In this document: positions 33,770-47,024 of the stretch, in pieces
Position numbering within the stretch: position 1 is the stretch's first letter
How the letters are laid out: the number at the start of each line of letters is the position of its first letter
Source of the DNA: Chamaecyparis obtusa
Taxonomy: Eukaryota; Streptophyta; Pinopsida; Cupressales; Cupressaceae
DNA length: 64,000 bases
NCBI GenBank assembly: GCA_027943335.1
Contig: BSBK01000525.1
Span: 558,001 to 622,000, forward strand
Direction: 5' to 3'
The notes under the pieces: generated by a model
What the model was told of the DNA's origin: nothing
Database searches by the model: none
What the model saw: the letters and a program-made list of their open reading frames with translations, nothing else
Program-made: the position numbers and the translations under genes

Positions 33770-34286
33770 GAATGTAATGCCCAAAATAATCAGACAAAAA
33801 CATAATAATTTTTTTTTAATTTTTAAAACAAACAATAACATACACCTAAGACAACTAGGATACACAAAAGCCCTTCAACGCGAAGCTTCGGGATCATTAG
33901 CTCACTTGGCTGAGTCACCCAATGACACATAGGGGATCATGAGGCAAGTGTTGGCGTGCCTCCATCCCCTAAATAGTGGAATTCATTAGGTGATGAGGAA
34001 GATTATAGAACTTTTAAAGGAAATATACCAGAATGTAATGCCCAAAATAATCGGACAAAAACACAAAAACAATTTTTTTTTAAAAAACAAACAATAACAT
34101 ACACCTAAGACAACTAAGATACACAAAAGACCTTCAACGCAAAGCTTCAGGATTGTAAGCTTGCTTGGGGGAGTCACCCAATGACACATAGGGGATCATG
34201 AGGTAAGCGCTGGCATGCCTCCATCCCCTACATGGTCGAAGTCATTAGGCGACGAGCAAGATTATAGAAGTTTTAAAGGGAATATC
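33765..34286. repeat. 261-bp tandem duplication at the 5' LTR / primer-site junction of Gypsy D
   Basis: The sequence starting TACCAGAATGTAATGCCC at 33766 starts again at 34027, 261 bp later. Each unit holds half of the primer site plus the last 253 bp of the LTR. The two units differ by several substitutions, so the event is not recent. Confidence 0.8.
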
Positions 34287-35836
34287 ATATTCCAATGGTT
34301 TCATGATGTACTAGGATAATACGGCCTATCCCTATGAATTCTCAAGGGGTGATTTAATTTGCTAAAGCATAATTTTTTAATTTAGAAATAACAAATCAAA
34401 TATTAACCTAGCTAATACTCAAATAAACTAAGTTTTCTTCTCCTGATTAATAATCCTTAAGGAATTCAATTACATTTTCTAAATTAATAATGTTAATTAC
34501 TATATTGAAATAACATCCCTTAAATTTATAAATATAAAATTTGTGTAGTAAATAAGATTAAGTTTACTATGAAATTTTTTTAGCCAAAACAATAATAATT
34601 ATTAAAATAAAGAAGATATATAAAACTTTTTCCATCTTACTAAATTCTTTGATTCAAAATTTACTAGCAATTAATCCGTAACTTAATTTAGTAAATGGTA
34701 ATGATAAAACATAACAAGGGGAAAAAGCAACCATAAATATTGAACTTTAATTATTATTAGCTTAATAAAATTTACCAATCTTCTAAAAATAATTCTCTTA
34801 AATTTTTCACTAACATAAAGAATTACCTTTGCTCAATTAAAATAAATGTCAGCAACTTATTCAATAAATAAGTTCATATGAGAAAAATATCCACTTAAAT
34901 AAATAACCCACTAACTATATGAAAAACATAATAACATCTCACCGATTGATTTACTCACTCTTTTCTCTTTAAATTTAAAAGACCAAAACTAATACATTAA
35001 TAAAGTTCATGGGGAGAACATTATCACCTAAATAAAATAATTTAATAATGAATTACACCCTCCAAACCCTAATTTGAAATTAGGGTTTGGGGCCTTCTTA
35101 AAACTTCCAAAAAAAAAAACCCTAAAGGCTCTCTTTTTTTGTTTCCATGTTGTCCAGGTTTGAGGAAGAAATGGAGAGAGATGGGTTGTTGTGCATCTCA
35201 TAGTGTGTGAGAAATGGCTAAAGCAAGAGATCTCTTAATCCATAAGAGAATCTCTTTCTTCTAATCCAGTTAGATCCTTCTACTGATTTCGTTAATGGGT
35301 CAGATAGATCTTAGCAATGTGGCTACTAGGTAAAAGCTTGAGACATGCATTGAAAAGCCCACAGTTTGTAAGATTTCTCTTTTTTTTTTTTTTCATCTTA
35401 CAGAACCATTAAAAGTAAGTCTATAAGCGTGCCATAGAAATGGCAAAGCTACTCTCATAACAAACTGAGTAATTTTAATTATGTTAAAAGGTTTGGTATA
35501 CAGACCGAATGAAAATGTAATAGTTTTCATTTGTTTAAAGAGGTATTGACCCATTTTTTAAACATGTTGGGCATTTTATTCATTTAATCAAAATGAATTT
35601 CAATTTTATTATGAACTGGGCGCTTGTACTTTATTTTTTTTTGCATTATACTATAACATTGTACATATTTGATTATAGATTAGTGTAGGGTTTTTTTTTT
35701 AAGAGGTTCCGTCCTCTATTTTCAGCAAGTGTGGGCGCAGTTCTAGGCATGTTTTAAAGCAAGGTTTGGGCGCGGCAACGACAGTCACTGCTGTGACTGT
35801 TGCCATGACAGAGACCTAGGTTTGTGTCGTGATAGC

Positions 35837-35899
35837 AGCCACAATAGAGACTATTGTGGCTCTAGGCTGCGACAATGCCTAGGTATTGTCGTGACCTAG
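35837..35899. repeat. palindrome pair in the Gypsy D 5' LTR
   Basis: The first is an 11-pair perfect stem, AGCCACAATAG with CTATTGTGGCT, with loop AGA. A 38-bp imperfect palindrome centred on CCTAGG follows. Several base pairs differ from the partner LTR on both arms at once. Confidence 0.8.
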
Positions 35900-36405
35900 A
35901 GTCACGAAAATGCTCTGCGCTCAGCCATGTTCAAAGGGCTTCGACCCTAACAAACTTTGCCTGGTTTTTTTCTTTTTTAATTTAACTTTGCCAAACAAAA
36001 ATGCTTAGCATAGTATTATTTATTATATACTATATGATGTTTATCGTATAGTATATAATATATAATATTATTTTATATAATGTTACCATTTCTTTTTTTT
36101 ATGTATAAAAATCATATTTTATTATAATGTATATATTATGTACTATACAGTAACTTATGGGTAGTATATAATATATTATATTATAATTTTAAAGAATATT
36201 AAATAGTGATATAGAATTATTATTTTAAGCCCTACTTGATATGTATAGTATATTTTTATATACCTTATATTATAACAATTTGTATGTATAACATAATATA
36301 TATAAAAGGTATATATACATGCTACTAGTTAATTTCTAGATTGAAACATATAAGTAGAATAGATTTCTAAAGTTGAAGTTAGAACAAATTAACAGCTAAA
36401 ATATT

Positions 36406-36448
<43 letters not shown>

Positions 36449-37697
36449 TTAGTTGATTCAGTATACTAATGGGTTAAAAAAAAATTAGTTCATTATATAC
36501 AACAGATTTAGAATGGAGAGTTTGATTTCTTAACCATTCCTTAGAACATACGTATATAATTTTTTTTTAGTTATTTAAGTGATAAGCTCTCTCGAGGTTA
36601 AGGTTTCTATCTATATTGTTCAAACATATATCAACTATGATGCATTCTTAAATTCTGCTAGTAATTTTTGTAACAACAATCATATCAACACATATTCTAA
36701 GGCAAAACCCTGATAATAATTGCATTGTTTGTGAAAATAAAGTATTTACAGATTAATAACAGTATTAACAGTAGTATTTTTTTTTTTGAACTTAATTGTA
36801 ATGCACTTCCTAGATGTACAAGAAAATTCATCATTTAATAACTATGAAAGCTAGTCAAACTAGTTTTCTCTACATAGCCAAATTTCCTTCTACATATTTA
36901 ATGGAAGATTAATTTAGTAATAAAATTTACTGCTACAGGAATTTCAGCATTTTCTGGACAAATAAATAAATTAACATTTCCAGATTCATATCTAGTCCAC
37001 TTAACAATATAATAGAAAATTGAATTTAGATTAAAATTAATAGTTGCAGAGACTAGAAAATTACTGTCTGAATCAATTACATTTACTATGGCTAAAACAG
37101 AGAACTAAAATAACCAGTCCAATTTCCAGCTCACAAATATTATAATTTATTTGAACATTAAGGACAAATGTATAAAGCAAAACTCTCTCAACCAATTACA
37201 ACTTATAAACAGCCCTTAGGATTTTCAATTTTGACTTTATCCTTCAATCTTTAACTACTTCTTCAAACCAAGAACCAAACCTGCAAACACAAGACCATCT
37301 TCACATGGCCATGGAGGCTCACCTCCCAGCCTAGGCCATTAGATGGCCACCCTCGAGCTTGGGGAAACAATTATAGGATAGGATACACTCATACCACACA
37401 AAACATAAACATTTAACACAAATTTGAAACATTGATTTTCACATATTACTCCCTTCCCAAGCCTGCACAAAGGACTCTTACATAGAATCCATATAATGGA
37501 TGAAGGTGGAATCTTCCTTATGGAGACACCTAACTTATAATAAACAACAAATCGACATTTTATACAGGCCTTCACAAGGCACTTCCAACCCAACAGCTCA
37601 AAATCCATGAGCAACACAAATTTCCCTTATGGCCCCCTATACAAACATAAGCAGGTTCTCATGGTGCCCATACAACCATGCACTCATACATAAGAAA

Positions 37698-38756
37698 TGT
37701 TGGAAATATTCAAGACTATCTAGGTTACTGAGAGGGGAGGGGTGAATTAGTAACTTCAAAACTTTTAACAGATTCAGATCTTAATAATATTAGATTGATA
37801 ATCTGATTGCATGCATGAGTAACAAAAAGAATAAAACATTCATAACACTTAGAATAGAGAGATTTGGTGACCTAGAAACCTTCCAAGTAGAAAGTAAAAC
37901 TGGGGTGGGGATGATACCCACAAAACTTTAATACTGCAGTATAAAGTTTTCCCGTTAAGGCTTACAATGATCACTTCTGATGATCTACCCTATTAGGAGC
38001 AATAAGGACTACTAGGTCCACCTTGTTAGAGGTTTTACAAACATACAATGAAGTATGCACTCAGTTAAGAGATTTTTACAAAGACTGTTAAGTCTACCCG
38101 GTTAAAGGATTTCAAGCCGATTCACCTGTTAGGATGAAACAGTAGATATCTTACTTGCAACTATACTTGCTGATTGAGATTCTCTGATGTACTGATCACC
38201 TTCTGTGATGGATAGATCTTTCCTGCTTCTTATACTGCTGTAGCCCTTTGTAATTCGCTTATCTCTGCCTTTCTCTCCTTTTTTTTTATACTTCTCTATA
38301 TCTTCCTTTTTTTGGATATGACATAAAACATTGTTTATATATCAATCTAAGTCAATTCCAAAACAATTAAAAAGTCAGCTCTTAAACAAGTAAACACAAA
38401 TATTACTGAGTCGGCCCAAATATAGTTACATGATTACTACAAACTAACTCGGTGACTTTCTGATACTCGGCGTCCACTGCGCTACTCGACATCATCATGC
38501 ACTTGGTAGAAGTGGAAGCTCAGTCCATACTAACCACTCAGTCATAGTTTAGAACTCAATAAATACTAGAGACTTGGTAGCTAAAGTGCTACTCGGTAGA
38601 AACTAAATTTCCTATTTAACCGTGCAACACTCGGTAAACACTGTGAAACTTTGCGAGCTCGGTATGCACTGTTCTGCTCGGTAAGCTCTATTCTGCTCGG
38701 TAAGCTCTGTTCAGAATAAGTGTTGTCACTAATGAAAATCATGCTTAATGCCAACA
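37698..38756 (-). repeat. 3' LTR of element C
   Basis: It starts TGTTGGAAATATTCAAG and ends TTAATGCCAACA. Its U3 part has repeated CTCGGT and GCTCGGTAAGCTCT units. Confidence 0.85.
38334..38341 (-). promoter_or_regulatory. probable TATA box of the element C 3' LTR
   Basis: On the - strand this reads TATATAAACAATG, as in element A. Confidence 0.5.
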
Positions 38757-38770
38757 ATCTCCCCCTTTGG
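38757..38770 (-). other. polypurine tract of element C
   Basis: On the - strand CCAAAGGGGGAGAT directly precedes the LTR start TGTTGGC. Two more CTCCCCCTTT tracts follow near 38902 and 38958. Confidence 0.75.
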
Positions 38771-39002
38771 CATTAGTGACAAAAACACTTATTGCCAAAA
38801 CTTATATACAAGAATCATGCTGAATCTTTTTTTGATTTTTCAAAATTTATCTTTGTCAAATTGTTGTTTATACATTTCAAGACTCCCTTAAATAGAGTAC
38901 TTTCTCCCCCTTTTGTATTACACACCTTAATCTTATACACTTTCTCCTATACATTTTCTCCCCCTTTTTGACAATAATGCCAAAGGTGTATATACAAGTA
39001 TT

Positions 39003-42000
39003 TTATAGGGAGAATCCAAAATGTGAAAGAAAATTAGAATGTACCTTTATGATTAGTGCCAGAGTTCTGTCCCAATTCTCTTGTAGAATCTTGCATGTTT
39101 GGAGTGCAATTTGGGCTTCTGCAAAGAATTCAATCATGTGATCTGCAATGGAAAATTGATTGTGATGGAGTAATGCTTTTGAGTGAACAATGTGCTTTTG
39201 CATTATGTCCATGATGGGAAGGATCATGTTCTGAATATCTAGTAGTGTTGACTGGATCTTTGTATCTTCTTTTAATAATTTTGACTGCGTATTTGATAGG
39301 AATGTGATTTTCATATGATGTGCAGAGCTTGAACTAGGTTCAAGTTGCAACTTCTGTACACTGTCCTTCAGATCCTCATCAATCTTATTCAATTTATCCT
39401 TGACTTCCTTAGTGAACTCAGCAACATTACATAGCTTAGCAACAAGTGAGGTAACATTGGAATAGGAGGACTCAATATCTGTCAAAACTGAAGATAATTG
39501 TGCCTGATTAATAGCTATATGCTGAGCAACATGCTCAAGCACTTTATTGTCAAACTTCTTCTCAGCTTTCTCAAGAATCTTTTTTGACGCAGAGGAATCC
39601 TCATGGAACTTGTTTACTACCTCAGCTAACTATAACAAAATATGTTGAGAGGAATCAACTTTAATACATAATGTTTCTGAAAAAATATCCTTTGCATCTT
39701 CAATAATTTTATATTCCTTGTCCCTGTCTTCTTTTAGTTTCTTCTGCTTTGCTTTCTTTTGGAGAAGTTCACCAATGTTTTGCATTTGGTTTGCTGAAAG
39801 ATATGCAAAGTCTAATTTTGGAATCTCTATCTCCTCATCTAAGTCTATATCCTCTTCTACATTCTTACTGAAATATCTTGTACTCGGTTGATCCTTAGGA
39901 TCAACTGTTATTGCACTTAATGCCTTTGCAGAAGTTATTGTAGACATTGTAGGACTAGCTGTGAAAAATGATAAACTACCGACTAGAATACTTGAAGGGC
40001 TCAAAATTGAAGTAGTCACAATTGTAGAATCAAAAACTGAAATACTTACTGAAGTATCCAAAACTGAGGTACTTACTGCTAGAAAACTTGATATGGAAGT
40101 AGGTACTGAAGTAGATACAGGAGACTGCAACTCGGTAAAAGAGGTGGTAGTCATTTTTGTCGATGATACATTGAGTTGTGCTAGTGATGATTTGACATTT
40201 GATGTATCTGTGGAAGTTGTCACAATCATACTTGAAGTTATCTCCATGCTAGGTGTAGCAACTTTTGCTGGAGAGTGAGGAAGTGAGGCAATGACTTCTG
40301 CAGCTATCCGAACAATATTATCTTCCTCATCACTTTTCTTGTCTACCTCGGTATCTTCTTCATGTTCATCACCATCATCATCAATATCCTTGATTATCAT
40401 AGTTTCGGCACTCAGTTTGTGAAGATTATAGATGTTTTTCCATGTGGCAGTGGCACTCTTCACAACCAACTCAATATCTTTGATCAAAATCAAACAACTG
40501 TTGAATTTGAGTGTCAACTTATTTTCATTATCTATCAATGCCTTATTAATTTCAGCATTTTTCAAACTTGGCATTAATTGCCTCAAGGTTTGAGCATAGA
40601 TGTCCTTGACAGTTTGTCTTGCATTGGACCATCTCAACTTAATTTTGTTCAGCAGAATTCCTAGAATTTGAGAAGCTATCTCTTCAGGTGAGTATTTCCA
40701 TTTTCCTATTTTCTCGACAACAACATCTTCAATTTCCTGTTGCTCTTCCTCAGATCTGATTTCATATTTGAGAGATTTGAAGTTTGCAATTCCAGATCCT
40801 TCTCTCATATCCTTGATCTTTTCTTTTAATGAAGGAGGAGGCCTTTTGAATACTATTTCTTCACCGTCTTTTCTTGCCTTGCCTCTTGCACTCCTTCTTG
40901 TAAATATTACAAAGGGTTGCTTGGGTGCCTTGGTGATAATTACTTTTCCTTTCTTCTTTGCTGGTACTTGTTCTTCTTCCTCCTCATCCTTTTTCTTTTC
41001 TTCTTCTTCAAAGTCCTCTCCTTTTTCTTCAGTTGACATTAGAGGTGTGCTAGCTTGTATTTTGGCCATCCTCTTTCTTCCTTTGTTAACCGCCTATGGA
41101 AACTTTATACTAAGCTCAATTCTCTCCTTAGCTTCTTCATATGTCCCAAAATATGGTGCCTTTGGATTAACAGGTTGATTAATTAGGGCTTCAATAATAT
41201 TCTTGGTTTCATCAATATTTACCTCATAGGGAAGAGGTTTCACATGTACAATCCTTGGTTTTGCTGCCTGTATATACAGATTATCATAGTCCACCATGAA
41301 ACAAATATCATCTTTGTAATCTTCCACCAATTTTTGTGGAATCCAGAATCTATTGTTCATTTTCTCTTTAAATGATTCAAAATAGTTATCCATTATGCTT
41401 TCAAAATTTTCACCCATTTCTGAAATGTATTCATTCATCTGATAAAGAACCGGCACATCTTTTCTCCATACTACTGTGCCTTTTGATGGGAAAAACTTTT
41501 GAGCATAGAAAAATAAACAAATCAACAGTGAGCCAAACTTACATGGATTGTTCTTTGAGGTTTGGATGCTCTCCATGTTCTTATTGAACTATTTCAACAA
41601 AAGATCTGCTTGATCAAATGATAGATTGTTCTTTACAATTTTATACACTAGGTCAACTGCTTCACATGGAACACTGTTCTGCCGACTTGAACTGTATATC
41701 TTGTGAGATATGATATGTATACCAAACTTCAAGTCTGCATCAGTAATTCTACTTATCTTCATACCTCTACCATCCCACTCGGCTAGGGTTTTCTCTTCTA
41801 GTTCCGTCTGACCTAGGGTTTTTATAGATTTTGCCTTGTCGAGCATGGGAAGACTAGTGATTCGGTGAATCATCTTCTTCATAATCTCTACTGGTTGCTC
41901 AAGCCATATTTTACCTTCATGTACTCAGCTGAGGATATATCTGACCCATTTTATCTAAAAGCTCCGAGGCAAGTGTGTGATGTGAACTAAACCCTTATCT

Positions 42001-42272
42001 TCCAAATGTTGATGCTCCGGTTTGAGAACACCATCGACATATAGTTCCTCACGAATAGTATCTATCTCTAGGGTTCCAAGCTCTTGAATTGTACACTTAA
42101 AATGATTGTGAATATCGTTAATAAGGAGTACCTTAGGAGGGATCCAAGATTGAGCTCCACTTGGGTCTAGGGTTCTGGCAACTGCGGGCACGAGTTTGAA
42201 ATCTGGTGCTTTCCATTCTCCATGAACCAACATTTTTGAACCTTTCTTCACTTTAGCACTGGATGATGCCAT
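39003..42272 (-). pseudogene. ORF2 of element C, about 1,090 codons, unknown function
   Basis: It starts MASSSAKVKKG and keeps one frame to the end (HFGFSL) with only five or so stop codons and no frameshift. It has the same parts as ORF2 of element A: an N-terminal globular region (WRKDVPVLYQMNEY, PYFGTYEEAKERIEL), an acidic stretch (EEEEKKKDEEEEEQ) with basic AKKKGKVIITKAP, a helical KWKYSPEEIAS domain, a Ser/Thr-rich linker and a C-terminal coiled coil. The stops lie where element A has CAG, CAA or CGT codons, so the two copies died independently. I cannot name its function. A structural, chaperone-like or envelope-like role cannot be separated from sequence alone. No membrane segment is evident. 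Confidence 0.7.
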
Positions 42273-42710
42273 GGTAGCTCGATGAACACAGTAAAATCTT
42301 TGAGGAAAGAGAATATCTTGTTGAAATATGCTTCGAAATGCTTGATTACATTAGGAGACTTTTGTTCACGGTGAATAGTGAACTTGATTTCACTCCTTTT
42401 GTTAAAAATTTGTCATTAATGCTTAGTATGAATTAGGGTATTGAATTAGATAGGTTGTCATCTACTATGAATTAATTTCTTGGTGAAGACTCCGCAACTT
42501 GGTGATCATATGAATTCATACTTCTCCGACCTTACTCGATAACTAAATGAAGTTAGGTTACTCCCAACCTTGCTCGGTGGTAACTGATACCGACCTTCTT
42601 GTGATCCTGCTATATCTTGCATACTGATTTGGATCTGTCTTCCTTTTAGTTCAGGAACTATTTTGGAATATGTCTATGAAGATACAGTTCTAGTGCTTTC
42701 TTGGAGACTA
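42273..42710 (-). other. ORF1-ORF2 spacer of element C
   Basis: It contains CCGACCTT and CTCGGT words like the spacer of element A, more decayed. There is no gene. Confidence 0.4.
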
Positions 42711-43907
42711 GTTAGAGCTCATAGAGCCACTCCCTTCATTAGTGACTTCAGGATTGGTTTGCTTGGTAGGTTTAGGAATCCACTTCTATCTCATCTGCTT
42801 CCTAATGTTATTTGCTTTTTCTTTCTTTTCATCTTCAATTTTGCCTAAATTCATGCAGTTTTTAGCTATGTGACCAAGCTTAGTGCAATTATAACATCTT
42901 AAGGTAGAATCCCTTTTTCTCAAGTGGTGCCTTACATAATTCATGCCAATGTGTCCATATTCTCCATAGTAATGACATCTACACCAAGTGTTGTAATCCC
43001 AACCAAACATTGCTTTAATAATTTGTTCCACTGGATTAGGTGTTTTAGTTTTGCATTCTGATGCCTTATGACCTTGTTTGCTACATTTGTGAGATATGCC
43101 TTTAAATCTTGGTTTCTCCTTGCATTCATTTGCTTTATGACCAAGCTGATTGCAATTGTAGCATTTTCCATTGAATTTTTCTTTTCCATTGCTCCAACAT
43201 TTGTTTGAAGTATGACCAATTGTGCCACAATGATTATAGGTAGGTTTCTGATTCTTTTGAGTACCTTGTTTGGAGGATTCACCTTCCTCTTTGTATCCAA
43301 GTCCTGCTTTTCCTTTTTGCCTATGAAGGTTTCATTCATACACCTGATTCATATGTTCTTGAGATTTCAACATTCTCTCATTGATTTTCCTTTCAGTATC
43401 TAGCTCACTCATCACTCTTAAATTGATTTTCTTTTCAGATCTCAGCTCTTCTCTCATATTTTCATTTTCTGATCTTAGAGTCAAGATTTCTTCATTTGCA
43501 TTGGAGATTTGATCAATAAGATTTTCTAGCTGAAGAGTTTTATTCTGGATTTCATTTTTCTTTCCATCTATTTCATATTTCATCTTGTTTCTTTGTTCCA
43601 AGACTTCACAGAATCTTGTTGACTAAATTTCCTATTCTCTTTTCAATTTTCTCACTTCTTCTTCCAGAGATCCACTCTTTTCTAGAAGTTCTTTGATTGC
43701 ATTCTTTGCTTCATCTGAGCTGCTTGAAGGGAAAAAGTCTTCAATCTTTTCTTCAACATACTGGTGGTCATTGATCTGATTTTCAAGTTCCTTCCTTCTT
43801 TTTAGGGAAAGGGAAAGATGCTCTCTTGCTTCTTTGGGTTGAGTTATGGCCATTTCCAGATCTAGCTTTTCATTCTCAATTACTTTGTTCAGTCTCAATA
43901 TCTCCAT
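42711..43907 (-). pseudogene. ORF1 of element C: coiled-coil, multi-zinc-knuckle Gag-like protein
   Basis: It starts MEILRLNKVIENEK, in one frame with four stops (two near 43625, then near 43330 and 42787). It has a long coiled coil, then the knuckles YNHCGTIGHTSNKC, CYNCNQLGHKANEC, HKCSKQGHKASEC, CHYYGEYGHIGMNY and CYNCTKLGHIAKNC. It is closely similar to ORF1 of element A, including the Tyr in the fourth knuckle, so that change is ancestral to both. Confidence 0.7.
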
Positions 43908-43957
43908 TGTCCTGAATCTTTTCTCAAGCTGTCAAACTTTATTCTGAGATCCACTGA

Positions 43958-43969
43958 GCTTTGATACCA
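43958..43969 (-). other. primer binding site of element C
   Basis: On the - strand this reads TGGTATCAAAGC, one base from the initiator-Met complement, 2 bp from the LTR. Confidence 0.85.
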
Positions 43970-43971
43970 AT

Positions 43972-45027
43972 TGTTGGAAATATTCAAGACTATTTAGGTT
44001 ATTGAGAGGGGAGGGGTGAATCGGTAACTTCAAAACTTTTAACAGATTCAGATCTTAATAATATTAGATTGATAATCTGACTACATGCATGAGTAACAGA
44101 AAGAATAAAACATTCATAACACTTAGAACATAGAGATTTGGTGACCCAGAAACCTTCCAAGTAGAAAGTAAAACTGGGGTGGGGATAATACCCACAAAAC
44201 TTCAATACTGCAGTATAAAGTTTTTCGGTTAAGGCTTACAATGATCACTTCTCATGATCTGCCCTGTTAGGAGCAATAAGGATTGCTAGGTCCACTTTGT
44301 TAGAGGTTTTACAAACATACAATGAAGTATGCACTTGGTTAAGAGATTTTTACAAAGACTGTTAAGTCTACCCGGTTAAAGGATTTCAAGTTGATTCACC
44401 TGTTAGGATGAAACGGTAGATCTCTTACTTGCAACTTTTCTTGCTGATTGAGATTCTCTGATGTACTGATCACCTTATGTGATGGATAGATCTTTGCTAC
44501 TTCTTATACTACTGTAGCCCTTTCTAATTCACTTCTCTACCGTTCTCTCCTTTTTTTTATACTTCTCTATATCTTCCTTTTTTTGGATATGACATAAAAC
44601 ATTGTTTATATATCAATCTAAGTCAATTCCAAAACAATTACAAAGTCAGCTCTTAAACAAGTAAACACAAATATTACTGAGTCGGCCCAAATATAGTTAC
44701 ATGATTACTACAAACTAACTCGGTGACTTTCTGATACTCGACGTCCACTGCGTTACTCGACATCGTCATGCACTCGGTAGAAGTGGAAGCTCGGTCCATA
44801 CTAACCACTCGGTCATAGTTTTAAACTCAGTAAATACTGGAGACTTGGTAGATAAAGTGTTACACGGTAGAAACTAAATTTCCTGTTTAACCTTGCAGCA
44901 CTCGGTAAACACTGTGAAACTTTGTGAGCTCGGTATGCACTGTTCTGCTTGGTAAGCTTTGTTCTACTCGGTAAGCTCTGTTTAGAATAAGTGTTGTCAC
45001 TAATGACAATCATGCTTAATGCCAACA
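43972..45027 (-). repeat. 5' LTR of element C
   Basis: It has the same ends as 37698-38756 and nearly the same length (1056 against 1059 bp), differing mostly by transitions. Confidence 0.85.
44605..44612 (-). promoter_or_regulatory. probable TATA box of the element C 5' LTR
   Basis: On the - strand this reads TATATAAACAATG, matching the other three A/C LTRs. Confidence 0.5.
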
Positions 45028-46577
45028 AAGAAAATCCCAACTTAGGCCCTTCACCCCAAGTTCTCCTCTAATCCTCCCAAGGATGAGGAGTGAGCACACC
45101 TTTAACATGTACAAATCAAGAAAACAACAAGACTAAAAGCAAAAATCTCAAACTAAAAACAAACATTAAAAGATACACACACATGGTAAAAAAGTTTACA
45201 ATTTTCACATAGTTCATTTCTTTCAAAGCATATTCATAAAAACACAAGGTAGAAAACCACCAACCTCCTCTTAGGACAAGGTTGAATTGAAGAGTTGAAG
45301 ATGAGCTTCCCTTTTTTTTTTTTCCAAGCTTGTTGTCCTTAAATCTACTTAGTCCCCAAAACTTTCTAACTCTCCTCTCACTCTCCAATTCTCTCCTAGA
45401 CCAAAATGAACAAGTGTGTGCTTCCTAAGTCTCTCTCCCTAAATTTATTCAAACATTTTTCTCTCACCTCACTTCCCAAGGCAATTAGGTTTCTAGATCT
45501 AAGACAAAATGACACTTGCCCCTGCCTAAGGTTTGGAATGAATTTCAACACATGAATATGAGAGACATCCTAGATAGCATTCTTTATTTTCGTACATATC
45601 AAAAATCACCCATTTGGAGAGGTAAAAAGGTGGCCTAGGAAAGTGGGAATAGAAGAAATAAGCCCCCTAAACCAAGTATTAACCTTGGGGCACCAAAATT
45701 CAACCTAAACCACAACCTAGGACTCCACAAAACTTCTCAAAAACCCTGATTAATCATGCATCCGAAAATGGAGTATTGGTTTCATCAAATCTTGGGTCCT
45801 TAACCCACTTACTTATTTTAGGAATGCTCTAGACAAACTAACGAGAGGGTGGGGTCCATAATCCACTCAACATGCCACTTCATCATAAGGTGTCAAGTGA
45901 CACATCACAAACATACTTGGCATGCTTAGTGAAAAATTGCAATTTTATTTACACAAGAGAAACTTACTAACAACATACATTTACAACATTGTTAGCCACA
46001 TAAATACATGCAACACATTTACAAAAGAAATCACGTCATAACAAGGTTGTACTCTTCTTAGAGTTGACCTTGGTTTCAAACTGATTGCACTTAGATCCTA
46101 TCTTGTTTCCCCGACTTACAACCATGGCCATGTTCCTGCACACTCAAATTTGATGTCAGTACATTATAAAATCTTGCATTAATAATCATTTAAAAAATAG
46201 AGTAGTAACATCTAAACTTGACAAATACATATATATTTTCATTCATAAAACATTACGTAATCCACATAAGCATGTAATTCCTAAACTTATCATAGAACCA
46301 TGATTTCACCAATATTCATTATACTGAAAGATGACATAACAAATGTAGAATGCGGTATTTATATATCATAGATAATCATGGAACCAAAATGAGCATATAT
46401 AAAAGTATGACTAACGTGATCATCATAAGAATCTATAACAACTATCTCATAAGATCCAATCCTAGCATATGTAATCCAAAATAGATTAAATGTCTATACT
46501 CAAGGTATCATCCTGATGAATCAAATGTCAAAATCAATGTCGAATTAGGATGGGTCAGGATAGGACCTCACATGGTG

Positions 46578-46861
46578 GAATCACATGTCCACCAAAGGTG
46601 GGTCATCTTCCATTGTACATGAAAGTATGATATACATGTGTAACAATGAGAGGATGATAATGTGATAAGAGAACTAAAGGTGGATCTCACATAGAAAGAG
46701 GTATGTGATGAAAACTATCACACCTAAAGTGGAGATTCTCCTAACCATGTGCTAAAAAGAAATTCAAACTCCTAGGTGTCTCAAAGAAAACTAATATGCA
46801 AATACATTATCCTAAGTAAACTTAAGTAAAGTGTAATTAGTAATATTTAATTACACCAACA
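46578..46861 (-). repeat. 3' LTR of element E, second part
   Basis: This resumes the LTR after Gypsy D and ends TTACACCAACA. It matches 51235-51518 closely. Confidence 0.85.
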
Positions 46862-47024
46862 AGAGAGATGAATATAATAATAGAATATGGGAGAGAAGAC
46901 CTCATGTGAGGAAAATATCCCCCCCATAAGATAGAAGAAGTGGAAGAGAGACCAAGTAGTGCCCCCTCAATGTAGAATAAACACCGATGGTAGATGCTCC
47001 AGGCTTGATGTAGAAATTTCTACA

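Larger units (their letters stand above)
37698..45027 (-). mobile_element. element C: non-autonomous LTR retrotransposon with ORF1 and ORF2
   Basis: It is 7.33 kb on the - strand: 5' LTR 43972-45027, primer site 43958-43969, ORF1 about 42711-43907, ORF2 39003-42272, polypurine tract 38757-38770, 3' LTR 37698-38756. The left flank ends TAAGAAA and the right flank starts AAGAAAATC, so the target duplication is AAGAA or AGAAA. No polymerase genes are present. It is the same family as element A, with about 15% nucleotide difference in a sampled ORF2 stretch. Confidence 0.9.
34034..46572 (-). repeat. 5' LTR of Gypsy D, interrupted by element C
   Basis: This matches 23612-29013 throughout and ends GGATAGGACCTCACA. 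It is split at 37697/45028 by element C, and the uninterrupted form is seen at about 27441-27456 in the partner LTR. Without C it is about 5.2 kb. Confidence 0.9.

Noticed and set aside
33986..34189. 67-residue - strand ORF rich in Leu, Phe and Cys
   Set aside because: It falls within the LTR end of Gypsy D and is not kept in the partner LTR.
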